From NCBI GenBank assembly GCA_016786845.1, contig JAEUVB010000004.1, positions 30,797 to 94,796 on the forward strand: a stretch of DNA of 64,000 bases, in the 5' to 3' direction. The position numbers and the translations under genes are program-made. Of the stretch, positions 9,307 through 18,293 are shown piece by piece. This stretch comes from Chitinophagaceae bacterium (GTDB lineage Bacteria > Bacteroidota > Bacteroidia > Chitinophagales > Chitinophagaceae). Below the pieces are notes generated by a model, which saw only the letters and a program-made list of their open reading frames with translations, was not told the DNA's origin and ran no database searches. Within the stretch, counting starts at the first letter, position 1; each line of letters starts with the position of its first letter.

Positions 9307-10122
9307 ATGAATGTGAATTTCAACAGGATCAAAATGGTTCTTGCATTATTGTTATTGACCTCGGCCTTCAATGCCTGTGTGCGTGAGCGCGATACAGACA
9401 CTGAACAAGCCTCAGACTCCGCCTTTGGAGATTTTGTGTATGAAAATGCATTCAGTATAGCCGAAGATGCTGCGACTAAAAATACCGGAGAAAACTTATC
9501 GAACTATAAAACTACCGGCTATTGCGCTACACTCACCCACGATAAAGTCAGCAATCCCCGCACCATCACCATTGATTTCGGTGCCGTGAATTGTCTGTGC
9601 AATGATAACCGCAACCGTCGTGGAAAAATTCTCGTGACCTATACCGGTAATTTCTCTGATTCCAACGAAACTGTTACCTTGAACTTTGATCAATATTATG
9701 TCGACGACAATGCGATTTTCGGTACGGCTACGATTTACAACATGGGACTGAATGTAGATTCTCATCCATATAGTACCTTTATCACAGACGGGAAATTCCT
9801 GAAAGTAGGTACCTTGGATACTGTCTATTGGACAGGAGATCGTGTAAGAACCATCGTTCAAGGATCCGATACTCCTGTTTGGGGAGATGATGTATATGAA
9901 TATGTAGGAACCGGTACCGGCAAAGGCGCCTATAAATCGTATTATGCCATGAATATTACCGAACCTTTACGTAAAACCATGGATTGCCGTTATTTCACTT
10001 CCGGTAAGGTTGAACTTCAGCCTCAGGGTAAAGCCCTTCGCGTGATGAATTACGGTAACGGCGAATGTGATGATGATGCTACCGTGATCATCAACAACAA
10101 ATCATTCAATATCAAATTATAA
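9307..10122 (+). CDS. Lipoprotein of unknown function, second of a tandem pair
   Basis: This 271-residue paralogue of the upstream gene is similar along the whole length: TIDFGAVNCLCND, RRGKILVTYTGNF, MNITEPLRKTMDC and the C-terminal GECDDDATVIINN all correspond in order and spacing. Its signal peptide ends LTSAFNAC, a plausible lipobox. The cysteine positions of the mature domain are conserved between the two copies, which points to structural disulfides. The copies differ in the middle (residues about 130-200), so the duplication is not recent. A separate terminator lies between them, so they may be expressed independently. Function unknown. Confidence 0.85.
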   Translation: MNVNFNRIKMVLALLLLTSAFNACVRERDTDTEQASDSAFGDFVYENAFSIAEDAATKNTGENLSNYKTTGYCATLTHDKVSNPRTITIDFGAVNCLCNDNRNRRGKILVTYTGNFSDSNETVTLNFDQYYVDDNAIFGTATIYNMGLNVDSHPYSTFITDGKFLKVGTLDTVYWTGDRVRTIVQGSDTPVWGDDVYEYVGTGTGKGAYKSYYAMNITEPLRKTMDCRYFTSGKVELQPQGKALRVMNYGNGECDDDATVIINNKSFNIKL

Positions 10123-10145
10123 TCGATTCTACAGAAATAATTTAA

Positions 10146-10173
10146 GAACTGCTCTCAAGGGCAGTTTTTTTTT
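10146..10173 (+). terminator. Terminator after the second tandem lipoprotein
   Basis: The stem AACTGC/GCAGTT has an 8-base loop and a run of nine T, 24 bp after the stop at 10122. Confidence 0.8.
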
Positions 10174-10291
10174 GCCCGTACAGGTCTTATTGTTGAAATG
10201 GAGAATGCCGTAATATGTTCAGATAGCTCACGAGTTAGTCAAAGGAAGGCAGGCATTCGGGATTCAATTAATCCTTCGTTTGTAGGAGGCA

Positions 10292-10321
10292 TAAAAAAAG
10301 CAACCGTAAAGCTGCTTTTCC
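10292..10321 (-). terminator. Terminator after the small outer-membrane gene
   Basis: On the minus strand AAAAGCA and TGCTTTTTTT pair around a short loop just after the stop at 10341. Confidence 0.65.
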
Positions 10322-10340
10322 TGAATGATTTAAAGTGATC

Positions 10341-10907
10341 TTAGAAGCGCACACCCATCGCCAATTGTAATTGTCCGGCAAAGGATAAATGAGAATTGCC
10401 ATTATTATTGGTGACCTGAGAGTCGTAATAGTTTAAACCAATACCGCCATCTAATCCGATATAAAAATTCTTCATGATGGTGAAGTTTAAGGTTTGATTC
10501 AACAGAAAGCCGTAATGGGTACGGGGTGTAACAATGGAAATCTGTTCGTTCTGAAAAGTCTGGTTATTATATTGCCACATCGTTTCGCGGGTTTCACCAA
10601 CACCGAACATCAACATCGGAGCGATCGCGTATTTCGCAGGCCCGTTGTTGCGACCCGGATAGAGTTTCAGCTCAACACCGATATTGGTATACTGAGAATT
10701 GATACCGATCATCACAGGTACTTTGATGCCGAAATAATCGTTGACTAATCTTTCATACGAAAATCCCACACCGACATGACTATCAGACATTAAGGTTACC
10801 GGATTGAAAGCAATGATGTTTTTTCCGTAATGTTTGTCGCTTGATTTTTGTGCGAAACTGATCGTCGTCAGCAGCAACATCGCAAGACTTAAAATGGATT
10901 TTTTCAT
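10341..10907 (-). CDS. Small outer-membrane beta-barrel protein
   Basis: This 188-residue exported protein has a signal peptide (MKKSILSLAMLLLTTISFAQ) and alternating amphipathic strands, for example VGVGFSYERLV, IGVELKLYPGR and YIGLDGGIGLNYY. It ends LAMGVRF with a terminal aromatic residue, as for BAM substrates. The size suggests an eight-stranded barrel. No specific family beyond the general outer-membrane barrel class could be recognised. A TAATTTTG -7 candidate at 10924-10931 (minus strand) lies 16 bases before the start. Confidence 0.75.
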   Translation of the reverse strand: MKKSILSLAMLLLTTISFAQKSSDKHYGKNIIAFNPVTLMSDSHVGVGFSYERLVNDYFGIKVPVMIGINSQYTNIGVELKLYPGRNNGPAKYAIAPMLMFGVGETRETMWQYNNQTFQNEQISIVTPRTHYGFLLNQTLNFTIMKNFYIGLDGGIGLNYYDSQVTNNNGNSHLSFAGQLQLAMGVRF

Positions 10908-11025
10908 AAAATTATTATTTCTACAAAATTAACCCGAATCTCCAATTGAATTGTAAATCCATGTTAAAGTGAATTATTTTTTTGTCCTCATTTTCTGTCG
11001 GATGAAAAGAGTGGAGAATAAAAAC

Positions 11026-11033
11026 TATTTTTG
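11026..11033 (+). promoter_or_regulatory. Predicted -7 element of the GH3/beta-lactamase-fold gene
   Basis: TATTTTTG matches TAnnTTTG and ends 20 bases before the GTG start at 11054. No convincing -33 TTG at the right distance. It supports a start close to 11054. Confidence 0.4.
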
Positions 11034-11053
11034 ACAAAATCCCTTCCATACCA

Positions 11054-14000
11054 GTGACATCATACAAGTTTCCTTTATTCCTGATTCTTTTTGTGCAACA
11101 AATTGTGATGGCACAACCCGCCAATACGACGGTGAAATTAATGCCATTGGCGAGTGCAGAAAGCATGTGGGCCGATAGTATCTATGCTTCATTAACCATG
11201 GAGCAGCGCATAGCCCAACTATATATGGTGGCAGCCTATTCCGGAGGTGAAAAGTATAATGAACCATTGATTACAAAGTTGGTGACCGAACAAGGCATAG
11301 GCGGACTCATCTACATGCAAGGGACGGCACAAGCACAGGCCGAACAAACCAATAAACATCAGGCTGCGGCCAAGGTACCACTGCTGATTGCCATGGATGC
11401 GGAATGGGGATTGGGTATGCGATTGACGGGTATCCGCGATTTGCCAAGACAGCTGATGATGGGCGCCATGAGCGATAGTACCCTGGTGTATAAAATGGCT
11501 GCAAGTATTGCCAATCAATGTCGGCGCATGGGTGTGCATATCGATTTTGCGCCTGTGGTGGATATCAATAATAATCCGGCTAATCCTGTCATCAATTTTC
11601 GATCATTCGGCGAAAGCAAATACAAAGTAGCCAACTACGCTTTACAATATATGCGTGGTTTACAAGACAATGGCGTAATCGCTTGTGCCAAACATTTTCC
11701 GGGGCATGGCGATACCGATGTAGACTCTCATAAGGATATGCCTGAAATTAATAAGACCATTAAACAGCTCGAGCAATTGGAGTTCTATCCTTTCAATACC
11801 CTGATTAAAAATGGCATACAGTCGGTGATGATCGCGCATTTGAAAGTGCCCGCCATCGACAATCGCGATCATGTGCCCACTACCTTATCGGCTAAGGCGG
11901 TAACGGATGTCCTCAAAAATCAGATGGGATTTAGCGGCCTCATCTTTACCGATGCACTCAATATGCAAGGCGTAGCCAAGTATTACGAGCCGGGTGAAAT
12001 TGATTTGAAGGCCTTTGAAGCCGGTAACGACGTGTTACTTTTTTCACAAGATGTTCCGAGTGGAATCGCTAAGATTCGGGATGCTCTTCAAAAAGGAAAA
12101 ATACCCGAAGCCCGTCTGGAAGAAAGTGTAAAAAAAATACTTAAGGCGAAATACAGAGCCGGATTAAATCATTTTGAAAAGGTGGATACCCAGAATCCGG
12201 ATAGCAGTCTCAATCAATATGTTTCTACATTGCGCATGCAGATTGCCGAAGCATCGGCTACTTTGCTTTCAGATCCCTATCAGATTTTGGATCGACTGAA
12301 GCGGAATGCCGCAAAGAATATTGTATACGTAGGCATAGGCACTTCATCGGAGAATGGGTTCTCGAAGAAGCTACAAAATTTCGGAGTCAAGAAAATCTTT
12401 TTTGCCCCTACGGGAAGTTTGAAAGAGATCCGCGAATTTGCTTCTCGCATGAAATCGGCGGATGCGGTCATCATCGGTGTTCATAACCTGACCGGATATC
12501 CGACCAATAATTTCGGACTGGATGAAAAGGAAATTGAAGCCGTGCAAGCCCTCACGAAAAACAAAAATGCACTGACGGTCCTGTTTGGTAATCCATACGC
12601 CCTGAAAAATTTCTGTGATGCTGAAGGGATGTTGGTTTGCTATGACGAAGCGGAAGAAACCCAGACCGTTGCGGCAAAAATCATCACCGGTCAGTTAAAA
12701 GCCAGGGGGCGACTGCCGGTGTCGGTATGTGAACGTTTGAAGTCGGGCGACGGGATTGTGTCGTTTACGAATATCCTGGGTGAGGTGGTCGATTCGGCCC
12801 GCAATGCCCGTCAGAATAAAGATGTGATTTCTTCGGGTAATGGCGATCGTACCGTTTATTTCAAGAAAGACTTTCTGTTGGAATGTTGTGTAAGTCCGAA
12901 TGCATTAGGCATCAATATCAATGAACTCGACAAGCTGGATAATTTTTTGGATCAGTCGGTCAAATCGGGCGCCTTTCCCGGATGCAGAATACTGGCCGCC
13001 AAAGATGGTAAAGTGTTTTATGATAAAGCGTTTGGTTATTTAGACAATGATCATAAGCAGGTGGTAGATATCAATACCGTGTATGATATCGCCTCCGTCA
13101 CCAAAGTAGCCGCCACCACCATGGCCGTGATGAAGCTCTATGATGAACAAAAGATAGACCTGAATGAGTATCTCGGAAAGTATTTACCCATCACCAAGGG
13201 TACAGACAAAGAATACTTGCGCATTAAAGATATTTTGACTCATCAGGCCGGATTGAAAAGCTGGATACCCTTTTACAAAGAAACCCTCGACAGTACCAAA
13301 CATCCGCGCGAGGATATTTACAAGCGCACTGCGGGAGGGAAATTCACCGTTAAAGTGGCGCCCAATTTGTATATGCGCAGCGATTGGGTCGATACCATGT
13401 GGAACCGAATTCTTTACAGCCCCATGGAAAACCGCGGACGATATGTATACAGTGATCTCGATTTTATTTTGATGCAAAAAGTGGTCGAGAACCTCACTAA
13501 GAAGCCTTTGGATGAGTATTTGAACGAAACATTTTATAAGCCCCTCGGCATGACTTCGACGGCCTTCAACGCAGCGAAGAAATTACCCGGGAAAGACATT
13601 GCGCCCACGGAGTATGATAATTACTTCCGCTATATGACCATACAGGGCTATGTACATGATATGGGTGCGGCCATGTTTGGCGGTGTGAGCGGGCATGCGG
13701 GATTGTTTTCGACACCGACAGATTTGGGGATCTTGTTTCAGATGTTGCTGAATGGCGGGACCTATAAAGGCAAACGCTACCTTCAGAAATCCACCGTGGA
13801 TCTGTTTACGAGCAAATACTCCTTTATCAGTCGCCGCGGATTAGGATTTGATAAACCCGAGCCCAGTTCGGGTAAAGGGAGTCCCTGCGCCGACAATGCC
13901 TCTTTAAAAACCTTCGGCCATCAGGGCTTTACGGGTACTTGTGTATGGGCCGATCCGGAGAATGGATTGGTATTTATCTTTTTATCGAACCGGACCTATC

Positions 14001-14101
14001 CAACGGCCGAAAACAAACTGATCAACCGCATGAATGTGCGTGAGCGGGCTCAAAGTTATATCTACAGTGCCCTGGGTGTGGTGCCGGCTTATCGGAAATA
14101 A
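11054..14101 (+). CDS. GH3 beta-N-acetylhexosaminidase (NagZ-like) fused to a serine beta-lactamase-fold domain
   Basis: This 1015-residue exported protein has two enzymes in one chain. Residues about 30-380 are a glycoside hydrolase family 3 domain with the NagZ-type loop KHFPGHGDTDVDSH (about 212-225, His of the catalytic pair) and the nucleophile D300 in FTDALNMQG. A GH3 C-terminal-like linker follows to about 590. Residues about 620-1010 are a class C beta-lactamase/DD-peptidase-type domain with SVTK (S681, K684), YSD (Y799) and HQG (H956), all catalytic motifs intact. The start is GTG 11054, because the first 20 residues form the signal peptide and the next ATG would cut it. A role in peptidoglycan or muropeptide processing is inferred. 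This domain pairing is known in Bacteroidota. Confidence 0.9.
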   Translation: MTSYKFPLFLILFVQQIVMAQPANTTVKLMPLASAESMWADSIYASLTMEQRIAQLYMVAAYSGGEKYNEPLITKLVTEQGIGGLIYMQGTAQAQAEQTNKHQAAAKVPLLIAMDAEWGLGMRLTGIRDLPRQLMMGAMSDSTLVYKMAASIANQCRRMGVHIDFAPVVDINNNPANPVINFRSFGESKYKVANYALQYMRGLQDNGVIACAKHFPGHGDTDVDSHKDMPEINKTIKQLEQLEFYPFNTLIKNGIQSVMIAHLKVPAIDNRDHVPTTLSAKAVTDVLKNQMGFSGLIFTDALNMQGVAKYYEPGEIDLKAFEAGNDVLLFSQDVPSGIAKIRDALQKGKIPEARLEESVKKILKAKYRAGLNHFEKVDTQNPDSSLNQYVSTLRMQIAEASATLLSDPYQILDRLKRNAAKNIVYVGIGTSSENGFSKKLQNFGVKKIFFAPTGSLKEIREFASRMKSADAVIIGVHNLTGYPTNNFGLDEKEIEAVQALTKNKNALTVLFGNPYALKNFCDAEGMLVCYDEAEETQTVAAKIITGQLKARGRLPVSVCERLKSGDGIVSFTNILGEVVDSARNARQNKDVISSGNGDRTVYFKKDFLLECCVSPNALGININELDKLDNFLDQSVKSGAFPGCRILAAKDGKVFYDKAFGYLDNDHKQVVDINTVYDIASVTKVAATTMAVMKLYDEQKIDLNEYLGKYLPITKGTDKEYLRIKDILTHQAGLKSWIPFYKETLDSTKHPREDIYKRTAGGKFTVKVAPNLYMRSDWVDTMWNRILYSPMENRGRYVYSDLDFILMQKVVENLTKKPLDEYLNETFYKPLGMTSTAFNAAKKLPGKDIAPTEYDNYFRYMTIQGYVHDMGAAMFGGVSGHAGLFSTPTDLGILFQMLLNGGTYKGKRYLQKSTVDLFTSKYSFISRRGLGFDKPEPSSGKGSPCADNASLKTFGHQGFTGTCVWADPENGLVFIFLSNRTYPTAENKLINRMNVRERAQSYIYSALGVVPAYRK

Positions 14102-14179
14102 CAACGATGAGATTTTATTTAGCCTTTATTATGGTTCTATGACTTATATCACATCGGAATAAATACCCTGTTAATGGTA

Positions 14180-14210
14180 TTGGCTGTTGAAGAATCTGCC
14201 TTTACATTTG
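14180..14210 (+). promoter_or_regulatory. Predicted promoter before the 14231 gene
   Basis: TTG (14180-14182), a 20-base spacer and TACATTTG (14203-14210). It lies inside an in-frame extension of the reading frame, which argues for the start at 14231 rather than 14174. Confidence 0.5.
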
Positions 14211-14230
14211 CCCACATAAAAATAAATTAT

Positions 14231-14998
14231 ATGAAAAAAGTATCCATTTTAATGCTGCTGATGGCAGCCACTTTGGTTTCCTTTGCGAAGGACGGTGACG
14301 ACAAAAAAGGTGAAATGCCTGCAAAGAAAAATGCAGTGAAGTTGAATATTTCTTCGCTGGCGTATAAAAACATTGCTGTTCAGTATGAGCGTGCACTCGG
14401 ACCTAAAATTGCTGTAGCTGCGCAAATCCGACTGATGCCCAAGGGTAACCTGCAAGGCTGGAGCAACATCAGCTCGGGCATGGACGACAATGCTGATGTG
14501 AGCGTCAGCAATGTGAAAGTGGGCAGTTTTGCTTTCACTCCGGAATTCCGCTTCTACCCAAAGCGCGCCCTGAAAGGTTTTTATCTAGCCCCTTACCTGC
14601 GTCTCAGAACAATGAGCATGGGTATTGATGGTTCATTCAAGGACAGTAGTACGAACAGCACCCGATTCATGGCTATTGACGGAAAAATGACTACCATCGG
14701 CGGCGGTTTAATGATTGGTTCACATTTCAATATCGGTAAATCATTCTCTTTGGATTGGTTTATTCTCGGTATCCATTATTCTAGCTCGAACGGAAAACTG
14801 GACGGTTCCATTACCGGAAGCGGCATGAGTGCGGCAGACCAGAGTAAATTGCAGAACGATCTGTATACTTCTTTAGAAGACAGCCGATTCTTTAAAAACA
14901 ACTCTGTGATTGTAACCTCTAACTCTGTGGCTATTTCCACTAAATTCGGCATGGTCGGTTTCCGCGGCTTTGGATTGAACTTTGGTTACAGATTCTAA
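14231..14998 (+). CDS. Outer-membrane protein, probable beta barrel
   Basis: This 255-residue exported protein starts MKKVSILMLLMAATLVSFA, a standard signal peptide, followed by a short Lys/Asp-rich stretch. Strand-like segments such as VKLNISSLAYKNIAVQYERAL and FTPEFRFYPKRALKGFYLAPYLR resemble DUF3575-type or OmpA-like barrels, and the chain ends FRGFGLNFGYRF with a terminal Phe. The frame is open from 14174, but that extension carries the promoter, so ATG 14231 is chosen. It is single, with its own terminator. The exact role is unknown. Confidence 0.78.
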   Translation: MKKVSILMLLMAATLVSFAKDGDDKKGEMPAKKNAVKLNISSLAYKNIAVQYERALGPKIAVAAQIRLMPKGNLQGWSNISSGMDDNADVSVSNVKVGSFAFTPEFRFYPKRALKGFYLAPYLRLRTMSMGIDGSFKDSSTNSTRFMAIDGKMTTIGGGLMIGSHFNIGKSFSLDWFILGIHYSSSNGKLDGSITGSGMSAADQSKLQNDLYTSLEDSRFFKNNSVIVTSNSVAISTKFGMVGFRGFGLNFGYRF

Positions 14999-15020
14999 AT
15001 CAAACAAATAATATATGAAA

Positions 15021-15048
15021 GAATCCGGCTTATAGCCGGATTTTTTTA
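15021..15048 (+). terminator. Terminator after the 14231-14998 gene
   Basis: The stem AATCCGGCT/AGCCGGATT has a 2-3 base loop and T7, 24 bp after the stop. Confidence 0.88.
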
Positions 15049-15186
15049 TGAGATGAAATATTGTTGAGAAATTTGTGCCTGTGACAATCTTATTTTTAGG
15101 TTTCCATGCCATTATGTTGAATTTGAATATAAGCACCTTCAACCTAATATTTTTTGTACTTTCGTTTTCCTAAATTCTGAAACATC

Positions 15187-16479
15187 ATGAAATACACTTC
15201 ATTAGATCCTAAGTTATTTATCCATAATCGTGAGCGCTTTGTGAAAAAGATGAAGCCCAATTCCATCGCCATTTTTCATGCCCATCCGCAACTCCCCGAG
15301 AATAGTGATGCGCAATATGGATACAAGCCCAACAGTGATGTGGTATGGCTGAGTGGTGTAGTGCAGGAAAAAACCATGGTGATATTGTATCCGGATAATT
15401 TGGATAAAAATTATAGAGAAGTGTTGGTGGTGCTTCGCCCGAATGAAATGTTGGAAAAGTGGGAAGGGCATAAACTGAATAAAGCCGAAGCCACGGCCAT
15501 CTCGGGCATTAAAACGGTCATCTTCATCGATCAGCTCGATGCGATGTTGTTGCCCTGGATGCATCATGCCGAACATGTATATCTCGATACCAATGAAAAC
15601 GACAGAACCGATACGAGTATTCCACGCATCGATTTGCTGTTTGTGCATGACTTGATGAAACGTTTTCCTTTACACAAATATGAAAGGGCAGCCGTCGTGA
15701 TGAAGGAATTGAGAGCCATCAAATCGAAATATGAAGCGGCGGTCTTGCAACAAGCGGTCGACATTACCCACAAAGCCTTTTTACGGGTGTGTAAATTCAT
15801 CAAGCCGGGTGTGATGGAACATGAAATTGAAGCGGAGATTACCCATGAATTTATTCGCAACCGGGCTACGCGCCATGCCTATGGATGCATCATTGCCAGT
15901 GGCGACCGGGCACGTATTCTTCATTATGTAGAAAACAATCAGGAATGTAAATCCGGCGAACTCATCCTCATGGATTTCGGAGCCGAATATGGAAATTACT
16001 GTGCCGATATGACACGTACCATACCGGTGAATGGAAAGTTTACCAAGCGTCAGAAAGAAATATATGATGCTTGTCTGGCCGTACACCATTATGCCCGCAA
16101 AATGCTGAAGCCCGGCAAAACCACCTGGCTCGATATTACGGCTGCAGCGGAAATAGAAATGAACAAACAACTCCTGAAAATCGGTTTACTGACCAAGGAA
16201 GATATCAAAAATGAAAGTCCGGACAACCGTGCTTGTCGTCGCTACTTCTATCATGGATTAGGTCATCATCTGGGCATCGATGTGCATGATATCGGCACCC
16301 GCAATACGCCCATCAAAGAAGGCATGGTGTTTACGATAGAGCCGGGGATTTATGTTGAACAGGAAAAAATCGGGATTCGTATTGAGAATAATTTCTGGGT
16401 GACCAAGACGGGGAATGTAGATTTGTTTAAGGGCATACCGATTACGACAGAGGAGATTGAGAGAGTAATGCGGAAATAG
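15187..16479 (+). CDS. pepP: Xaa-Pro aminopeptidase, M24B family
   Basis: This 430-residue cytoplasmic dimetal peptidase removes N-terminal residues preceding proline. The N-terminal half is the aminopeptidase P domain (residues about 5-135, with FHAHPQLPENSDAQYGYKPN). The C-terminal pita-bread domain has all five metal ligands: D263 (MDFGAEYG), D274 (CADMTRT), H360 (HGLGHHLGIDVHD), E385 (TIEPGIY) and E400 (RIENNFW). Length agrees with E. coli PepP. TACTTTCG at 15157-15164 is a weak -7 candidate 22 bases before the ATG. It converges on the lytic transglycosylase gene. Confidence 0.94.
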   Translation: MKYTSLDPKLFIHNRERFVKKMKPNSIAIFHAHPQLPENSDAQYGYKPNSDVVWLSGVVQEKTMVILYPDNLDKNYREVLVVLRPNEMLEKWEGHKLNKAEATAISGIKTVIFIDQLDAMLLPWMHHAEHVYLDTNENDRTDTSIPRIDLLFVHDLMKRFPLHKYERAAVVMKELRAIKSKYEAAVLQQAVDITHKAFLRVCKFIKPGVMEHEIEAEITHEFIRNRATRHAYGCIIASGDRARILHYVENNQECKSGELILMDFGAEYGNYCADMTRTIPVNGKFTKRQKEIYDACLAVHHYARKMLKPGKTTWLDITAAAEIEMNKQLLKIGLLTKEDIKNESPDNRACRRYFYHGLGHHLGIDVHDIGTRNTPIKEGMVFTIEPGIYVEQEKIGIRIENNFWVTKTGNVDLFKGIPITTEEIERVMRK

Positions 16480-16500
16480 CCACAAATAAGTGCAAGGAAT

Positions 16501-16628
16501 TTGGGATCACAGATGTCACAGATTTCACGGAATCAGGGAGTGAGTTGGGATTACAGATTGCGCGGATGGCACAGAATGAGGGGGTGAATTGGGATCACAG
16601 ATTGCGCAGATGGTACGGATAAATAGTG
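16501..16628 (+). repeat. Three 44-bp degenerate tandem repeats between convergent genes
   Basis: Units begin at 16501, 16545 and 16589 with TTGGGAT(C/T)ACAGAT. Units two and three share ACAGATTGCGC(G/A)GATGG. The words CAGAT, ACGGAT and GATGG recur within each unit. The same vocabulary, on the opposite strand, makes up the long array near 52 kb. No open frame or hairpin explains it. Confidence 0.85.
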
Positions 16629-16680
16629 ATCCAAATAATGGAAATACTTCCTAAGCTAAAAAGGTATATTCAAATTGCTG

Positions 16681-17679
16681 TTATGAATTTTCCGGTAACA
16701 GGAGAGTATAAGTTCGTCCTTTGGGATTGTTGAGGCTATTGCTGCGCAACCAGGGATTGAGCATTTTCAAAGTTTTATAATTGGTGCCTTTACTTTTGGC
16801 ATAGCTAATCAGGTTGCCGATACCATAGGTAATGGTTTCGCGGCGAACTTTATGCGGATGGTATACATAATCATCGGTGAGTATGAATCCGAATTTCTGT
16901 TGATTGTCGAGAATGTATTTGAGGGCTGCAATACGGAAGACATAACGCATGGTTTCTTCGGGGAGGAGTAAATTGTAGAAGCTGCTTTCGCCCTGAGCAC
17001 TCATGGCGCCATTGTATCCACCCATGCCACAGTTGTAGGAAGCGGCCGCGGCGGTCCAATTGCCAAATTTCTGATAGGCTTGTTTGAGGTATTTACAAGC
17101 CGCATCAGTGGCTTTTTCGGGATTGTAACGTTCATCTACCTCACCATCCATATATAGACCAAAGGTAGGCGCAGTACCGGGCATAAACTGCCAGAATCCA
17201 ACAGCACCGGCACGTGAGGTTTGATTTTGCAAGGCACTTTCGGCGATGCAGAGATATTTGAAATCGTCGGGCACACCATTAGCCGCCAGTCTTTCTTCAA
17301 TCATATTCATCCAGCGTCCCATGAGTTTGATGATATAGGTGGTACTTCCCTGCATATAGGTATTGACCAGTAATTCGCGATCGAAGCGTTCACGCACATC
17401 CCAGATTTCCAATGGCATTTTTTCGCCAAAAAGATTGAACACCTTGGGCAAATCAGGGGCTGTCACCATCAGGGGTGAGAAACAGAATTCCCGTTTCTTC
17501 ACCGGCGGGTCGTTCGGCATATCGGGTATTCTCTCTACTGTTCGGGTTTCTTCAGGTTTTGGGTCCTCCGTTTTTTGTTCCGCCTCCACTTCTACATAAC
17601 GCGGATTGCGATGATTGCGTTTTTGAGCGGAGAGTTGTACGCTAAATAAAATACAAATCAGGAGAATGACTTTCTTCAT
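16681..17679 (-). CDS. Lytic transglycosylase (MltD/SLT family)
   Basis: This 332-residue secreted enzyme is predicted to cleave peptidoglycan glycan strands to 1,6-anhydro ends. The signal peptide MKKVILLICILFSVQLSAQ is followed by a charged Pro/Glu-rich linker (residues 20-62). The SLT domain has the catalytic E147 in CIAESALQNQ, then RAGAVGFWQFMPGTA and AAASYNCGMGGYNGA, all family signatures. The C-terminal 50 residues (NLISYAKSKGTNYKTLKMLN) resemble a degenerate LysM, where MltD normally has LysM repeats. The start is 8 bp after the stop of the DUF2480 gene, so the two form an operon. Confidence 0.92.
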   Translation of the reverse strand: MKKVILLICILFSVQLSAQKRNHRNPRYVEVEAEQKTEDPKPEETRTVERIPDMPNDPPVKKREFCFSPLMVTAPDLPKVFNLFGEKMPLEIWDVRERFDRELLVNTYMQGSTTYIIKLMGRWMNMIEERLAANGVPDDFKYLCIAESALQNQTSRAGAVGFWQFMPGTAPTFGLYMDGEVDERYNPEKATDAACKYLKQAYQKFGNWTAAAASYNCGMGGYNGAMSAQGESSFYNLLLPEETMRYVFRIAALKYILDNQQKFGFILTDDYVYHPHKVRRETITYGIGNLISYAKSKGTNYKTLKMLNPWLRSNSLNNPKGRTYTLLLPENS

Positions 17680-17687
17680 AGGAATAA

Positions 17688-18203
17688 TTAAATCGTGGTC
17701 AATGTTTTCTTTTTATAAATCGGAACCGTGCTGCAAGGTTCGCCATACATGAGGCTCTTCACCACCGGGCGAAGTTTGAGGGTAATGGCTGCATAGGCCT
17801 GATCGGGAATGGGTATTTCTCCGCAACCTTTTATGACCACTCTTTGGTCGGCGAATTCGGAAGTATCCATTTCACGAATCCGATCGAGCATGAGTTCAGT
17901 TTTGCAGGTTTCAATATCGCCCATACGTACGGAATGAGCCACCGGTTGAAGGTAGCTCATGGCCAACATATAGGCCCAAACCGGAATGATGGCATCGGTG
18001 CTGCAGGTCAGAATCACATCCTGATCGTCATAGACGGACCAATCGTGAGCCATGAGTGCTGCCCGGTAATCTTTTTCCTTCAAAATGAGTTCCATAAAGA
18101 GAAAGGTCTTCAAATCAAATACCATGACATTTTGCGGGATAAACGTCTCCAGATTCAAGGTAATGATACCACTGTCAGCCACTTTGTTTACGATGGGTTC
18201 CAT
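17688..18203 (-). CDS. DUF2480 family protein
   Basis: This 171-residue cytosolic protein matches the Bacteroidota-specific DUF2480 family: EPIVNKVADSGIITLNLETF at the N-terminus, LILKEKDYRAALMAHDWS, VILTCSTDAIIPVWAYMLA, VIKGCGEIPIPDQAY and SLMYGEPCSTVPIYKK. Conserved cysteines sit in TCSTD, KGCGE and EPCST. The function is not established. The frame is open up to 18239, but ATG 18203 is preferred because the family starts there and a TACCTTTG -7 element lies at 18209-18216, inside the longer version. It is the first gene of a pair with the lytic transglycosylase. Confidence 0.88.
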   Translation of the reverse strand: MEPIVNKVADSGIITLNLETFIPQNVMVFDLKTFLFMELILKEKDYRAALMAHDWSVYDDQDVILTCSTDAIIPVWAYMLAMSYLQPVAHSVRMGDIETCKTELMLDRIREMDTSEFADQRVVIKGCGEIPIPDQAYAAITLKLRPVVKSLMYGEPCSTVPIYKKKTLTTI

Positions 18204-18208
18204 ATAAG

Positions 18209-18216
18209 CAAAGGTA
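18209..18216 (-). promoter_or_regulatory. Predicted -7 element of the DUF2480-transglycosylase operon
   Basis: TACCTTTG on the minus strand, five bases before ATG 18203. A TTC rather than TTG stands 17 bases upstream. It decides the start codon and predicts a leaderless message. Confidence 0.45.
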
Positions 18217-18268
18217 GGTGAATAATCAATTATGAACACCGAACCATCATAAAATAGAATTTAGATTG

Positions 18269-18276
18269 TACATTTG
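18269..18276 (+). promoter_or_regulatory. Predicted -7 element before the 18294 T9SS gene
   Basis: TACATTTG, a full match to TAnnTTTG, 17 bases before the ATG at 18294. No TTG is seen at the usual upstream distance. Confidence 0.4.
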
Positions 18277-18293
18277 CCGAAATAAATTTTTAT

